Shown: positions 1 through 7,050, counted from the first letter of the stretch. The stretch: 7,154 bases of DNA from Chitinophagales bacterium (GCA_020631175.1 JAHDHT010000044.1:7910-15063), one strand, 5' to 3'. Program-made: numbers and translations. Notes: generated by a model from the letters alone, not told the origin.

Positions 1-2662
1 TAATTCCTGTAACATAAATTACTGACGGCAATGAACCGTCATTCGTTAATGAAAGCGTTGCAATACCTGTTGTTGTGCTTGTTATACCATATATCGTTGT
101 TGGAAGTGATGCTGCAGGATTGGCAGAATCATGGAAAACCAAATATGAAGCTTGTCCTTGACCTGCAACAAAATTCGAAATTGAAGCAGTAACATCATCT
201 CCTGTACAAACAGTTAATGGATTCACTGAAAGTGCTCCGATTACCGCTGTACAAGGTACAGTACAATCTGAAGCAGCAACAGAACCACTTCCGGTACAAG
301 AAGCTGCATCTGAAACATTATAAGTAACAGGTGTATTATTAGGAATTCCAGTAATTTCAAAGTTTCCACCACCAAGATCAACTACAGTTCCAATAGCAGA
401 AGTTAAACTGTAAGGAGCAGAACCTCCACTTACCTGAACAGAAGCGGTGTAAGACATATAATCAGAAGAGCAAACTACGTTTGGATCAGTCTGTACTACT
501 AATTCCGGATTCAATGTAACAGCTTGTGTAACACCGATAATCAAACAAGGATCATTTAAGTCTAATCCAAGTGGTCCGGCTGCATCAGTTGCAGCAAGAA
601 TTCCTGTTACATAAACAACTGAAGGTAAGCTGCCATTGTTAGTAACTGTAGCACTTAAAACACCACTCGTACCGCTATCAATAGCATAAATATTATCCGG
701 TAACTGAAGATCAGGATTAGCAGCATCATGTATTAATAAGAAAGCTGTCTGACCTGCTTCAGGAACAAAACCACTATAAGTAGCAGCTAAATCTTGTCCG
801 AAACAAACCGTAGTAGGAGTTGCTGTTAAGTTACCTTCTACATTATTACAAACAACTGTATTATCACAATTGAAAGGACCAATACTTACCGGTCCGCCAA
901 TACAGCCATTGCTGTCTAAGAAACTAAAGTTAAGTAAGGCATTATTTGGTATATCATTAATCGTGAAGCTTCCTCCACCGTTATCCATTAATGTTCCTAA
1001 CGGAGGATTAATAGTATATGTACCAGATCCACCGGTAACAGTGAAGTTTGCGATATAACCGCTATCATCAGCGTTACAAGTATAATTTGGATCCGCAACA
1101 ACCTGAATTTCACTATTCATTGAAACAGCTACTGTTGTTCCGATAAATAAACAAGGATCATTTAAATCAATACCTAAACTACCCGCAGCATCAGGAACAG
1201 CTGCTATAGCTGTTACGTATACCGTTGCCGGTAAAGTACCGTCATTATTTAAAGTTGTTGCAACCGTACCACTACTACCTGAAGCTACTGCATAAACAGT
1301 TGTAGGTAAGTTTATTGTTGGGTTAGCCGCATTGTGGAATAAAACAAATATTTCTTGTCCGGTTTCTAAGGTGTATCCCGAAACACTTCCGGTTACATCA
1401 TCACCAAAACAAACAGAAGATGGTGAAACACTTAACATGCCGGCATTTGTTGCACAGGTAGAAGGCTCACAAGTAAATGGTCCGACAGCAATTGGTCCTT
1501 GCTGACATCCTAATCCATCCTGAACAAAGAAAGTATAATTACTTCCGCTAGGTGCATCGTTTATAGTATAGTTACCATTTCCATTATCAACCACACTTAA
1601 ACCATTAGGAACGGTGATGGTATAGTCACCATCGCCACCACCAACAGTAAGATTTACGCTATAAGTAGTTTCGTCTGCTGAACAAACAAAATTAGGATCA
1701 ACCGCAACAGTGATTTCGCTATCCATTATAATAGGTAGGGTAGGACCAACGAATAAACACTGATCATTTAAATCAAAGCCTGTTGAAGAAGCGGCATCCG
1801 GAGTAGCAGCAAAAGCTGTTACGTATACCGTTCCCGGTAATGTACCATCATTGTTTAATGTTAATGAAACGGTTCCCGTACTTCCTGAAGTTGAAGCGAA
1901 TATTGAAGTTGGTAAAGCAATTGTCGGATCCGGTGCATTATGAACCAGAATAAATAATTCCTGACCAGCTTCTAAAATATAATTAAAGTCATTTGCCGTT
2001 AAATCATCACCAAAGCAAATAACAGATGGGCCAGCTTCAAGTGTACCGGTTGTATTATTACAAACAGGTTCACAGTTCACAGGACCAACATTAAATGTTT
2101 CACTGAAACACGGAGTATTATCACCAACTACAAAAGAGAAAGAAACACCGTTTCCAACCTGATCGAAAGTATAGCTTCCGCCACCGTTATCCACTACGTT
2201 AATTCCATTAGGTGCTACAATATTATAGTTACCATTTCCGCCGCTTACGCTGAAATCAACATTGTAAGATACATTGTCAGCATTACAAACCGGCTCTTCA
2301 ACAGTAACAACAATTTCCGGATTTAAAGTAATGGTAGCAGTTTGACCAATGAATAAACAAAGATCATTAAAATCAATTCCGAACGGTCCGGCTGCATCCG
2401 GAGCAGCAACAATTGCCGTTATGTATACCGTTGATGGTAAAGAACCATCATTCGTTAGAGTACCGCTGATCGTTCCACTTGTACCTTGCTCCTGAAAATA
2501 AACATTCGTTGGAAGGTTTGCTGCCGGATCTGCAGAGTCGTGGAATAATAAAAACAATTCTTGTCCCGGTTGTAAACTATATCCTGAAACAGAACCACTG
2601 AAATCTCCTCCGAAACAAACAGTGGATGGCCCAGATGTTAAAGTACCACTTGTTGATGTACA
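1..2662 (-). repeat. Array B: four complete and one partial unit of about 200 residues
   Basis: Units begin at a conserved cysteine whose codon starts at 2662, 2062, 1456, 850 and 253; spacings are 600, 606, 606 and 597 bp, and the fifth unit is cut by the window edge. Each unit has two halves. The first has C----G-L---P--VC-G-D, then GQ---L-(F/V/I)H[DN]--[DN]P---LP, then NDG(T/S)LP--VYVTA and D-ND[PQL]CL. The second is Ig-like: NPE or DSE start, V-DP--VC, V-GG-G-Y, a VVDNGGG-YT hairpin, a D--GC segment and a closing VGPF-C. The DLNDPCL string is one I recall from other large T9SS-type proteins of Saprospiraceae and relatives. The conserved acidic and His positions could bind a metal such as calcium; this is speculation. 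Array B follows array A directly with no linker. Confidence 0.9.
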
Positions 2663-5600
2663 TGAATTCTGGCAGAACTGATTTACATTAATATTAGAGT
2701 AAGCACCATTCAGATCCGTAAGACTGCAATTTCCTGAACCATCATCGATTGTAAAACCAACCGTTCCGGCATCAATTTCAGCTTGGCCGAAAGTATAAGT
2801 GAAACTTCCACCATTAGAAGCAGTGGTAGCAGAAACAGAACCTCCTGAAGGGGTAATTGTATAGTTACCACTTGAACCATTAATATTAATAACTTCAATT
2901 TGTAATAATGGATCACCACCACCGGTAAAATCACATGTGGTAATAATCGCACCGTTCGCATTTTCAACATAATCAAAAGCAACATCACAAAGAGGTGGAC
3001 AAACATTTTCTACGATAAATCCATTGAAGGTTGCATTTAAATCAGGAACTGTACAATCAGCATTTCCATCATTAACCGTAAAGCCTACCGTTCCTGCATC
3101 AATTTCGGCCTGACCAAATGTGTAAGTAAAGCTTTCATTATCACCAACCTGAGCAGAAGAAACCGTACCGCCTGCAGGAGTAATGGTATAAACACCACTT
3201 CCACCCGAAATACCGGTAACCGTAATTACAACCTGAGGAGCATTGCCTGAATAATCACATGCTAAAACAAGGTTACCATTTCCATCTACATCAAATGTTG
3301 TAGTGGCATCACACATCGGAGGACATACAGTATTAACATCGATGCCACTAAATGTAGTCGAAAGATCTGTCGGATCACAATTTCCTGAACCATCATCAAT
3401 CGTAAAGCCAACAGTACCGGCATCAATTTCAGCCTGACCGAAAGTGTAAATAAATCCATCACCATTTGCTGCTGTTGTTACAGAAACAGATCCTCCGGTC
3501 GGAGTGATGGTATATGAACCGGAGGCTCCGGTGATATTAATTACTTCAATGGTTAATGCTGTTGGATCACTGTCATAATCACAATTAAATACAATAGCAC
3601 CATTTCCGTCCCGTACGTAATCAAAACTTACGTCGCATAAAACAGGACAAGCATTTTCTACAAAATTAACAGGGAATACAGCATCAAGATTTGTAGCATT
3701 ACATAAGCCAAATCCATCATCAATTGTAAATCCTAATCCACCGGCAGTTTGTTCTGCCTGTGTGAATGAATAAGTAAATCCACCACCTGTAGTAGCAGTT
3801 GTAGCTGATAATGTACCGGTTGTAGCACTAATAGTATAAGAACCACTACCACCCGTAATATTTTCTACCGTAATAACCACCTGAGGATCAGCACCTGAGT
3901 AGTCACATGAAGTAATCAGATTTCCGCCAGCATCTTCAAGGTAGTCGAAACTTACATCACAAGGACAAAGCGTACTAACAGGAATAGCGAATAAAGGCGT
4001 TAAATCTTCAAAATTATCATCACATTGAGGAGTGCCATCTTCGATAAAGAAACCAGAAAGACCACTATCAATATCTAATTGAGAAACAGTGTATTCAAAG
4101 CTTCCCGGAGAAGTGGTAGAAATAGGAGTGATGGTACCTACATTAGAAGTGTAAGTATAGTTACCCGATCCTCCCATAATATCTTCAACGATAATACTAA
4201 CCGTTAAATTAGGACCATCATAGTTACAATTATATACTAATGAGCCATTATTATCTGTCTGGAACGAACGTGTAATTTCACAATTCGCAACGCATATATC
4301 AGAAATGGTTAATCCGGCTAAAGACAATGAATAATCAAATGTTTCAACACATCCGGCCTCATCATCAATAGTGAATGTTACCGTTCCGGCATCAATGTCC
4401 GCCTGGGTGATTACAAAATCAAATCCATCACCGGCGTTAAGCGTAGTAGCAGAAGGTGTTCCTCCAACAGCTGTAACTACATAATCTCCATCCCCCATAG
4501 TTACAGAATTAACGGTGATAATCAAATTAGGATTTAAAGGATCCGTAAAATCACAGCTTAATAAAGCAACTCCGGGTTGAGTTTCTTCAATATCAACCAC
4601 TAAAGGACTCGCACAAACTGGTCCGGAGCATAAACCGGCAATATCTTCAAATAAAACAGGACCAGATAAATCATATTCCTGAACACATCCATTTCCATCA
4701 TCTAAGGTAAATCCAACTGTCATTGCATCAATATCAGCCTGACTGAAAGAATAAGTAAATCCTTGGGGAGCAGTAACAGAAGTAGTGGATAAAGTTCCGC
4801 CGCCTAAAGTTGAAATCGTATAAGCACCTGCACCACCAGAAGTGGCAGTCGCATTTACAACCAGCATTGGGTTTGCAGGATCACTGTTATCACAACTATA
4901 AATATCAAAAGAATCGCCCGGTGCGAAAGTTGCCTCAATTGCATTAGAACAACTTACCGGTTGTGTACAGAAAGCAATTGGAATTAAGTACAATTGCGTT
5001 TCAATATTTGGATCAAGGAAACACTGAGCTCCCGAACCATCTTCCACGATAAATCCGATCGTACCATTCATCTGATCCGATTCAGTGAAATAGTATACAA
5101 ATCCACCACCAGAAGCAGCAGAAGTATTGGAAACGGCACCGTCTCCAAGAGGAGTAATCGCATACATTCCTGAACCACCTGTAATAGATGTTACTGTAAT
5201 GAACAGACGCGGCTCATCCGAATCATAATTACAATCCCATTCTAAAACAGCTCCATCCTGAGCATATTGAATATCTAAATCACAGATTGGAGGACCACTA
5301 AGCGCCAGTGTTTCTGTATAAATAGCATCATTCGCCTGCGTACCACCACAATCTGCAGCATTAGCCGCCACATAAAACGTCAAATCCCCAACTGTAGTTG
5401 CAGGAGCTGTCCATTGAAACGACCAAGTACCGGTGGCACTTACGCCATTATGTTCAATATATTCTCTTTGACCAACCGTTTGAACCCCCATTCCTGAGGC
5501 ACCACCGGTTGAAAGGCTCCCGGCACTGTTTTCATTTACATCATCTAAAATGGTTAATTGAAACCCATAACAAGCTGCCGCCGGATCAGTAACCGAAAGC

Positions 5601-5833
5601 GTAATGTTATAAGTAGTTCCCGGAACATAAGAAGTAGGATTGCCCGCAATGCTAAGGCTAATACCCGCACCTGCTGCATTTCCGGTGTGGCAGGTCGACT
5701 GGGCACAAGTTAAATTGTTTGGTGGTTCTCCCGTTCTTCCGTTAGGCGGCTCATTTGAGTAAGCATTCACATCTAAACTAAAGAGCAGTAAAGCCAACAT
5801 TAAAAAAGAAGAAATAGTAAAATTTTTGAACAT
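1..5833 (-). CDS. Giant secreted multidomain repeat protein, C-terminus beyond left edge
   Basis: This is a single open frame of 1944 codons from an ATG at 5833 to the left edge, read through without a stop. The start is well fixed: the next in-frame codon set upstream has no Met and meets a stop at 5861-5863, and the ATG is followed at once by a signal peptide (MFKN, then a hydrophobic stretch ending near residue 24). Order of parts: signal peptide 1-24, choice-of-anchor V-like domain about 25-183, eight units of 105-112 residues (about 184-1057), then units of about 200 residues (1058 to the edge, four complete). Composition is rich in G, T, S, N, D and V with regularly spaced cysteines, typical of exported beta-sandwich proteins of Bacteroidota. 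The visible part alone would be roughly 190-200 kDa. Secretion by Sec and then T9SS is inferred, because the C-terminal sorting domain is not in view. There is no enzyme domain; a surface adhesion, matrix or gliding-type role is likely but unproven. Repeats contain GGSG-Y and DDG-G-C patterns reminiscent of SprB and other Ig-like repeats. Confidence 0.95.
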   Translation of the reverse strand, partial: MFKNFTISSFLMLALLLFSLDVNAYSNEPPNGRTGEPPNNLTCAQSTCHTGNAAGAGISLSIAGNPTSYVPGTTYNITLSVTDPAAACYGFQLTILDDVNENSAGSLSTGGASGMGVQTVGQREYIEHNGVSATGTWSFQWTAPATTVGDLTFYVAANAADCGGTQANDAIYTETLALSGPPICDLDIQYAQDGAVLEWDCNYDSDEPRLFITVTSITGGSGMYAITPLGDGAVSNTSAASGGGFVYYFTESDQMNGTIGFIVEDGSGAQCFLDPNIETQLYLIPIAFCTQPVSCSNAIEATFAPGDSFDIYSCDNSDPANPMLVVNATATSGGAGAYTISTLGGGTLSTTSVTAPQGFTYSFSQADIDAMTVGFTLDDGNGCVQEYDLSGPVLFEDIAGLCSGPVCASPLVVDIEETQPGVALLSCDFTDPLNPNLIITVNSVTMGDGDYVVTAVGGTPSATTLNAGDGFDFVITQADIDAGTVTFTIDDEAGCVETFDYSLSLAGLTISDICVANCEITRSFQTDNNGSLVYNCNYDGPNLTVSIIVEDIMGGSGNYTYTSNVGTITPISTTSPGSFEYTVSQLDIDSGLSGFFIEDGTPQCDDNFEDLTPLFAIPVSTLCPCDVSFDYLEDAGGNLITSCDYSGADPQVVITVENITGGSGSYTISATTGTLSATTATTGGGFTYSFTQAEQTAGGLGFTIDDGFGLCNATNLDAVFPVNFVENACPVLCDVSFDYVRDGNGAIVFNCDYDSDPTALTIEVINITGASGSYTITPTGGSVSVTTAANGDGFIYTFGQAEIDAGTVGFTIDDGSGNCDPTDLSTTFSGIDVNTVCPPMCDATTTFDVDGNGNLVLACDYSGNAPQVVITVTGISGGSGVYTITPAGGTVSSAQVGDNESFTYTFGQAEIDAGTVGFTVNDGNADCTVPDLNATFNGFIVENVCPPLCDVAFDYVENANGAIITTCDFTGGGDPLLQIEVININGSSGNYTITPSGGSVSATTASNGGSFTYTFGQAEIDAGTVGFTIDDGSGNCSLTDLNGAYSNINVNQFCQNSCTSTSGTLTSGPSTVCFGGDFSGSVSGYSLQPGQELFLLFHDSADPAANLPTNVYFQEQGTSGTISGTLTNDGSLPSTVYITAIVAAPDAAGPFGIDFNDLCLFIGQTATITLNPEIVVTVEEPVCNADNVSYNVDFSVSGGNGNYNIVAPNGINVVDNGGGSYTFDQVGNGVSFSFVVGDNTPCFSETFNVGPVNCEPVCNNTTGTLEAGPSVICFGDDLTANDFNYILEAGQELFILVHNAPDPTIALPTSIFASTSGSTGTVSLTLNNDGTLPGTVYVTAFAATPDAASSTGFDLNDQCLFVGPTLPIIMDSEITVAVDPNFVCSADETTYSVNLTVGGGDGDYTITVPNGLSVVDNGNGNYTINDAPSGSNYTFFVQDGLGCQQGPIAVGPFTCEPSTCATNAGMLSVSPSSVCFGDDVTGSVSGYTLETGQEIFVLFHNAANPTINLPTTVYAVASGSSGTVATTLNNDGTLPATVYVTAIAAVPDAAGSLGIDLNDPCLFIGTTVAVSMNSEIQVVADPNYTCNADDSGYIANFTVTGGSGTYTINPPLGTLMDNGGGSFTINDIPNNALLNFSFLDSNGCIGGPVSIGPFNCDNTVVCNNVEGNLTATPTTVCFGQDLAATYSGFVPEAGQTAFLLIHDAANPDLQLPDNIYAIDSGTSGVLSATVTNNGSLPSVVYVTGILAATDAAGPLGLDLNDPCLIIGVTQAVTLNPELVVQTDPNVVCSSDYMSYTASVQVSGGSAPYSLTSAIGTVVDLGGGNFEITGIPNNTPVTYNVSDAASCTGSGSVAASDCTVPCTAVIGALSVNPLTVCTGDDVTASISNFVAGQGQASYLVFHDSANPAASLPTTIYGITSTTTGIATLSLTNDGSLPSVIYVTGI
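2675..5284 (-). repeat. Array A: eight tandem units of about 108 residues
   Basis: Units begin at a conserved cysteine (usually CDV-FDY) whose codon starts at 5284, 4951, 4615, 4282, 3961, 3637, 3313 and 2989, reading toward lower coordinates. Spacings are 333, 336, 333, 321, 324, 324 and 324 bp, and the last unit is about 315 bp. A typical unit has cysteines near positions 1, 19, 87 and 105, which could form two disulfides in the periplasm or outside. Conserved landmarks are C-[DN]-[YF] in strand one, V--I-GGSG-YTI-P, GGGF-YTFGQAEIDAG, T(V)GFTIDDG-G-C and a closing V-PPC. Units starting at 3961, 3637, 3313 and 2989 are close to one another in DNA as well as protein; the first four are more diverged. 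A beta-sandwich, Ig-like fold is likely. I do not know a named family for this exact unit; SprB-type repeats are the nearest resemblance. Confidence 0.9.
5285..5761 (-). other. Choice-of-anchor V-like domain with CX4CH motif
   Basis: Residues about 25-183. The order of landmarks matches what I recall of the choice-of-anchor V family: NGRTGEPP, then the cysteine motif CAQSTCH (C43, C48, H49), a GNPTSYVPGTTYNITLSV strand pair, YGFQLTILDD, the YIEH segment (H129), W-F-W-TAP (residues 137-144) and LTFYVAANAADC. In this family the domain sits at the N-terminus of secreted Bacteroidota proteins that end in varied anchoring or sorting domains, which fits its position here. The CX4CH motif resembles a haem c attachment site and H129 could be a distal ligand; that is inference. 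The rest is predicted beta-sandwich. Assignment is from memory of the family pattern, not from a search. Confidence 0.7.
5762..5833 (-). other. Sec signal peptide of the giant repeat protein
   Basis: Residues 1-24 have a short N-terminus with one Lys, a hydrophobic core (FLMLALLLFSL) and a small-residue end (DVNA, then YSNE), fitting type I signal peptidase cleavage after residue 24. There is no lipobox cysteine near the cleavage site, so a lipoprotein is unlikely. The peptide marks the protein for export to the periplasm. The exact cleavage position is an estimate. Confidence 0.85.
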
Positions 5834-6176
5834 AATATGCGATTTATGTATTAAATATTTTTATTATATAAAATTCTCAAATTAAAATGCAAAGCTAAAG
5901 TTTTTGGACTGAATTTTCGGAGTAAAAGACATGTGTATATGTGCAAAGACACTTATATTCATTTTGTGTATATAATAAAGTGTATTGGTGGGTCCAAATG
6001 GTTGCAAATCTTCGTGTCGTAGCCATGATTTTGTGCAAATATTCTCTTTGTTCTTAACCTATTTACATACGAGAACGCACGTTTTTTGTTGGGCTTTGAT
6101 TGCATGAATTTTCAAATTATGTGGATTTCTTTTCTGAATGCACGTATTTATTTTTGAAAGGCAAGATTTAGGATGT
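5834..6176. other. AT-rich intergenic DNA, no gene seen
   Basis: There is no open frame of meaningful length and no tRNA-like or rRNA-like sequence. It holds the candidate promoter of the giant gene at its left end, several TG-rich stretches (around 5930-5990), and repeated TGCAAA words near 5888, 5942, 6003 and 6033. I cannot assign a function to the part beyond about 5950. Confidence 0.6.
5890..5897 (-). promoter_or_regulatory. Candidate -7 box (TAGCTTTG) of the giant gene
   Basis: On the minus strand this reads TAGCTTTG, an exact match to the Bacteroidota -7 consensus TAnnTTTG. A start site about 7 nt downstream (near 5882) would leave a leader of roughly 50 nt before the ATG at 5833. I see no good TTTG -33 box at the usual distance, so this is a weak to moderate call. 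The leader is almost pure A/T and has no Shine-Dalgarno sequence, as is normal in this phylum. Confidence 0.35.
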
Positions 6177-6211
6177 TTTCCGGCTTGCTCCCTGCTTTTC
6201 GCTCGAATGCC
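6177..6211. repeat. Degenerate REP-like element, short copy
   Basis: Read on the minus strand this segment runs TTCGAGCGAAAAGC, AGGGA, then GCCGGAAAA. It shares the blocks TTCGAGC-AA, GC--GA and GCCGG, in the same order and orientation, with one end of the longer element at 6283-6362. It appears to be a partial or decayed copy. It resembles intergenic repeats often seen in Bacteroidota genomes (a GAGCGAAGC...GGGATTG...GCCGG pattern), by memory only. Confidence 0.45.
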
Positions 6212-6282
6212 TGTCTTTGATTTAAACGATAGATGTTGAATGTCAAATTTTACATCATCTTTAATTGAATCTCTATTTCATC

Positions 6283-6362
6283 AAAACCGGCATAACCGCT
6301 ACAATCAGGCTTAGCTCGAAGTGTTCGTCGCAATTTTCATGTCCCCGTCGCTCGCCGGTTTT
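6283..6362. repeat. REP-like palindromic element with perfect 9-bp terminal inverted repeats
   Basis: The 80-bp segment starts with AAAACCGGC (6283-6291) and ends with its exact reverse complement GCCGGTTTT (6354-6362). An inner perfect hairpin CGAA-GTG-TTCG lies at 6317-6327. The G+C content is higher than the flanks. It could fold as a long-range hairpin in RNA or as a cruciform, and it is either a REP/MITE-type repeat or a fossil of one. The T run after the right arm could give weak termination on the plus strand, but a 62-nt loop is not a typical intrinsic terminator. No coding content is seen. Confidence 0.55.
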
Positions 6363-6380
6363 TAAGTAGCGCTTTGTTTA

Positions 6381-6440
6381 GTACTTGGTAGCACTGTACT
6401 TGGTAGCATTGTATTTGGTAGCACGGTACTTGGTAGCTCG
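6381..6440. repeat. Minisatellite, four tandem copies of a 15-bp unit
   Basis: Units are 6381-6395, 6396-6410, 6411-6425 and 6426-6440, consensus GTACTTGGTAGCAYK. Each copy differs from the consensus by at most about two bases, and no spacer separates them. In one frame it would read VLGST repeated, but a stop lies at 6363-6365, no start codon follows it, and the frame closes at 6450-6452, so it is not coding. Copy number could vary between strains by slippage. Confidence 0.85.
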
Positions 6441-6466
6441 GTAATCTTGTGAGGACTGAATTTCTA

Positions 6467-6487
6467 ACTTCTGACTTCTGACTTCAG
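6467..6487. repeat. Three 7-bp tandem units (ACTTCTG)
   Basis: ACTTCTG, ACTTCTG and ACTTCAG follow one another directly. This low-complexity tract is part of a larger module (about 6462-6529) that returns at about 6900-6975, where the same tract appears with an extra insertion. Confidence 0.7.
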
Positions 6488-6490
6488 ATA

Positions 6491-6678
6491 AAAAAGATCC
6501 TTCATTGCGTTCAAGATGACCTGCGGTCACTTCGAAACTCAAGTGTCAAGTTCAAGTGTCAAGCACAAGTGATCGTCTTCGGCTACCTAAGGCCTGGGTC
6601 GAGGTTAATGGGTGCAGATGGCTTATTAATCATCCGAATTACAGAAAATCTCAAATTTCAAATTTCAAATCTCCAATA
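6491..6678. repeat. Long direct repeat, copy 1
   Basis: This unit of about 188 bp begins at the AAAAAGATCCTTCATTGCG segment and ends in the A/T-rich TCTCAAATTTC tract. It contains a hairpin word (6517-6529), two tandem TCAAGTGTCAAG words (6540-6565), and an inner segment around 6571-6650 of average composition. By eye it matches copy 2 at roughly 94%, with about ten substitutions and one 7-bp gap. No protein is encoded consistently in the two copies. Confidence 0.85.
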
Positions 6679-6975
6679 AAAAAGTTCCTTCACTGCGTTC
6701 AAGATGACCTGCGGTCACTTCGAAACTCAAGTGTCAATTTCAAGTGTCAAGCACAAGTGATCGTCTTCGGCTGCCAAAGGCCTGGGTCAAGGTTAATGGG
6801 TGCGGATGGCTTATTAATCATCCTAACTACAGAAAATCTCAATTTTCAAATCTCAAATAAAAAAGACCCTTTACTGCCTTCAGGATGACCTGCGGTCACT
6901 TCTAACCTTCTGACTTCTAGCTTCTGACTTCGAATAAACAAGATCCTTTATTATATTCAGGATGACCTGCGGTCA
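6517..6975. repeat. Four copies of perfect hairpin word TGACCTGCGGTCA
   Basis: Copies lie at 6517-6529, 6705-6717, 6886-6898 and 6963-6975. Each is a perfect 5-bp stem (TGACC/GGTCA) with a TGC loop. In the first two the stem extends imperfectly through TTCAAG on the left and CTTCGAA on the right with single-base bulges. All are preceded by a degenerate AAGATCCTT--CTGCGTTCAGGA block. On the minus strand this resembles the GTCATCCTGAACGCAGTGAAGGATCT type of intergenic repeat known to me from many bacterial genomes. Function unknown. Confidence 0.8.
6679..6862. repeat. Long direct repeat, copy 2
   Basis: This is the second copy of the preceding unit, directly adjacent to it. Differences include one base in the tandem TCAAGTGTCAA word, a few bases near 6772-6777, and the loss of 7 bp in the TTTCAAATTTCAAATCTC tract near 6840-6855. 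The high identity and head-to-tail arrangement point to a local tandem duplication. Confidence 0.85.
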
Positions 6976-6976
6976 A
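6900..6976. repeat. Third module: partial repeat with low-complexity head and hairpin tail
   Basis: The segment TTCTAAC, CTTCTGACTTCT, GACTTCGAATAAA, AAGATCCTTT and TTCAGGATGACCTGCGGTCA repeats, in the same order, the module at about 6462-6529 that precedes the long repeats. It ends in the fourth hairpin word. A third, shorter hairpin segment without the low-complexity head sits just before it, at about 6861-6899. Confidence 0.75.
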
Positions 6977-7030
6977 TTTAGCATTCAAATTCAGAACACA
7001 GATTTCCCATCTTCTACACAAGAAAAAGCA

Positions 7031-7040
7031 CTAATATTAG
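7031..7040. promoter_or_regulatory. Perfect 10-bp palindrome CTAATATTAG
   Basis: This sequence equals its own reverse complement and lies 2 bp before the candidate -7 box of the plus-strand gene, where a dimeric regulator could bind. AT-rich palindromes of this length arise by chance, so it is only a candidate operator. Confidence 0.3.
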
Positions 7041-7042
7041 TT

Positions 7043-7050
7043 TACATTTG
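7043..7050 (+). promoter_or_regulatory. Candidate -7 box (TACATTTG) of the plus-strand gene
   Basis: It is an exact match to TAnnTTTG. The start site would fall near 7057, leaving only about 7 nt before the ATG at 7064, a near-leaderless message. No clear TTTG -33 box is seen about 19 bp upstream, which weakens the call. Confidence 0.35.

Noticed and set aside
870..1058. Plus-strand open frame of 62 codons
   Set aside because: Antisense to array B of the giant gene, with no family pattern; a shadow frame.
2710..3006. Minus-strand open frame of 98 codons
   Set aside because: It lies out of frame inside array A of the giant gene and has a low-complexity composition rich in Leu and Val; it is a shadow of the real gene.
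5398..5592. Plus-strand open frame of 64 codons
   Set aside because: Antisense to the choice-of-anchor V-like domain, which is clearly coding on the other strand.
1..5833. Frameshift or premature stop in the giant gene, suggested by its length and repeats
   Set aside because: Triplets starting at positions 2, 5, 8 and so on were read over the whole span; no TTA, CTA or TCA occurs in that phase and unit periods are all multiples of three.
6283..6362. Integron attC site or intrinsic terminator
   Set aside because: The palindromic ends lack the GTTRRRY/RYYYAAC core pair of attC, and the 62-nt loop is too long for a normal intrinsic terminator.
6381..6440. CRISPR-like array or a VLGST repeat peptide
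   Set aside because: The units are 15 bp and directly adjacent with no spacers, so it is not CRISPR. A stop just upstream and the lack of a start codon rule out a peptide.
6556..6888. Plus-strand open frame of 110 codons
   Set aside because: It runs across both long direct repeats. Because the repeat period is not a multiple of three, the two copies are read in different frames and give unrelated peptides. It also reads through the hairpin words. This is a chance frame in repeat DNA.
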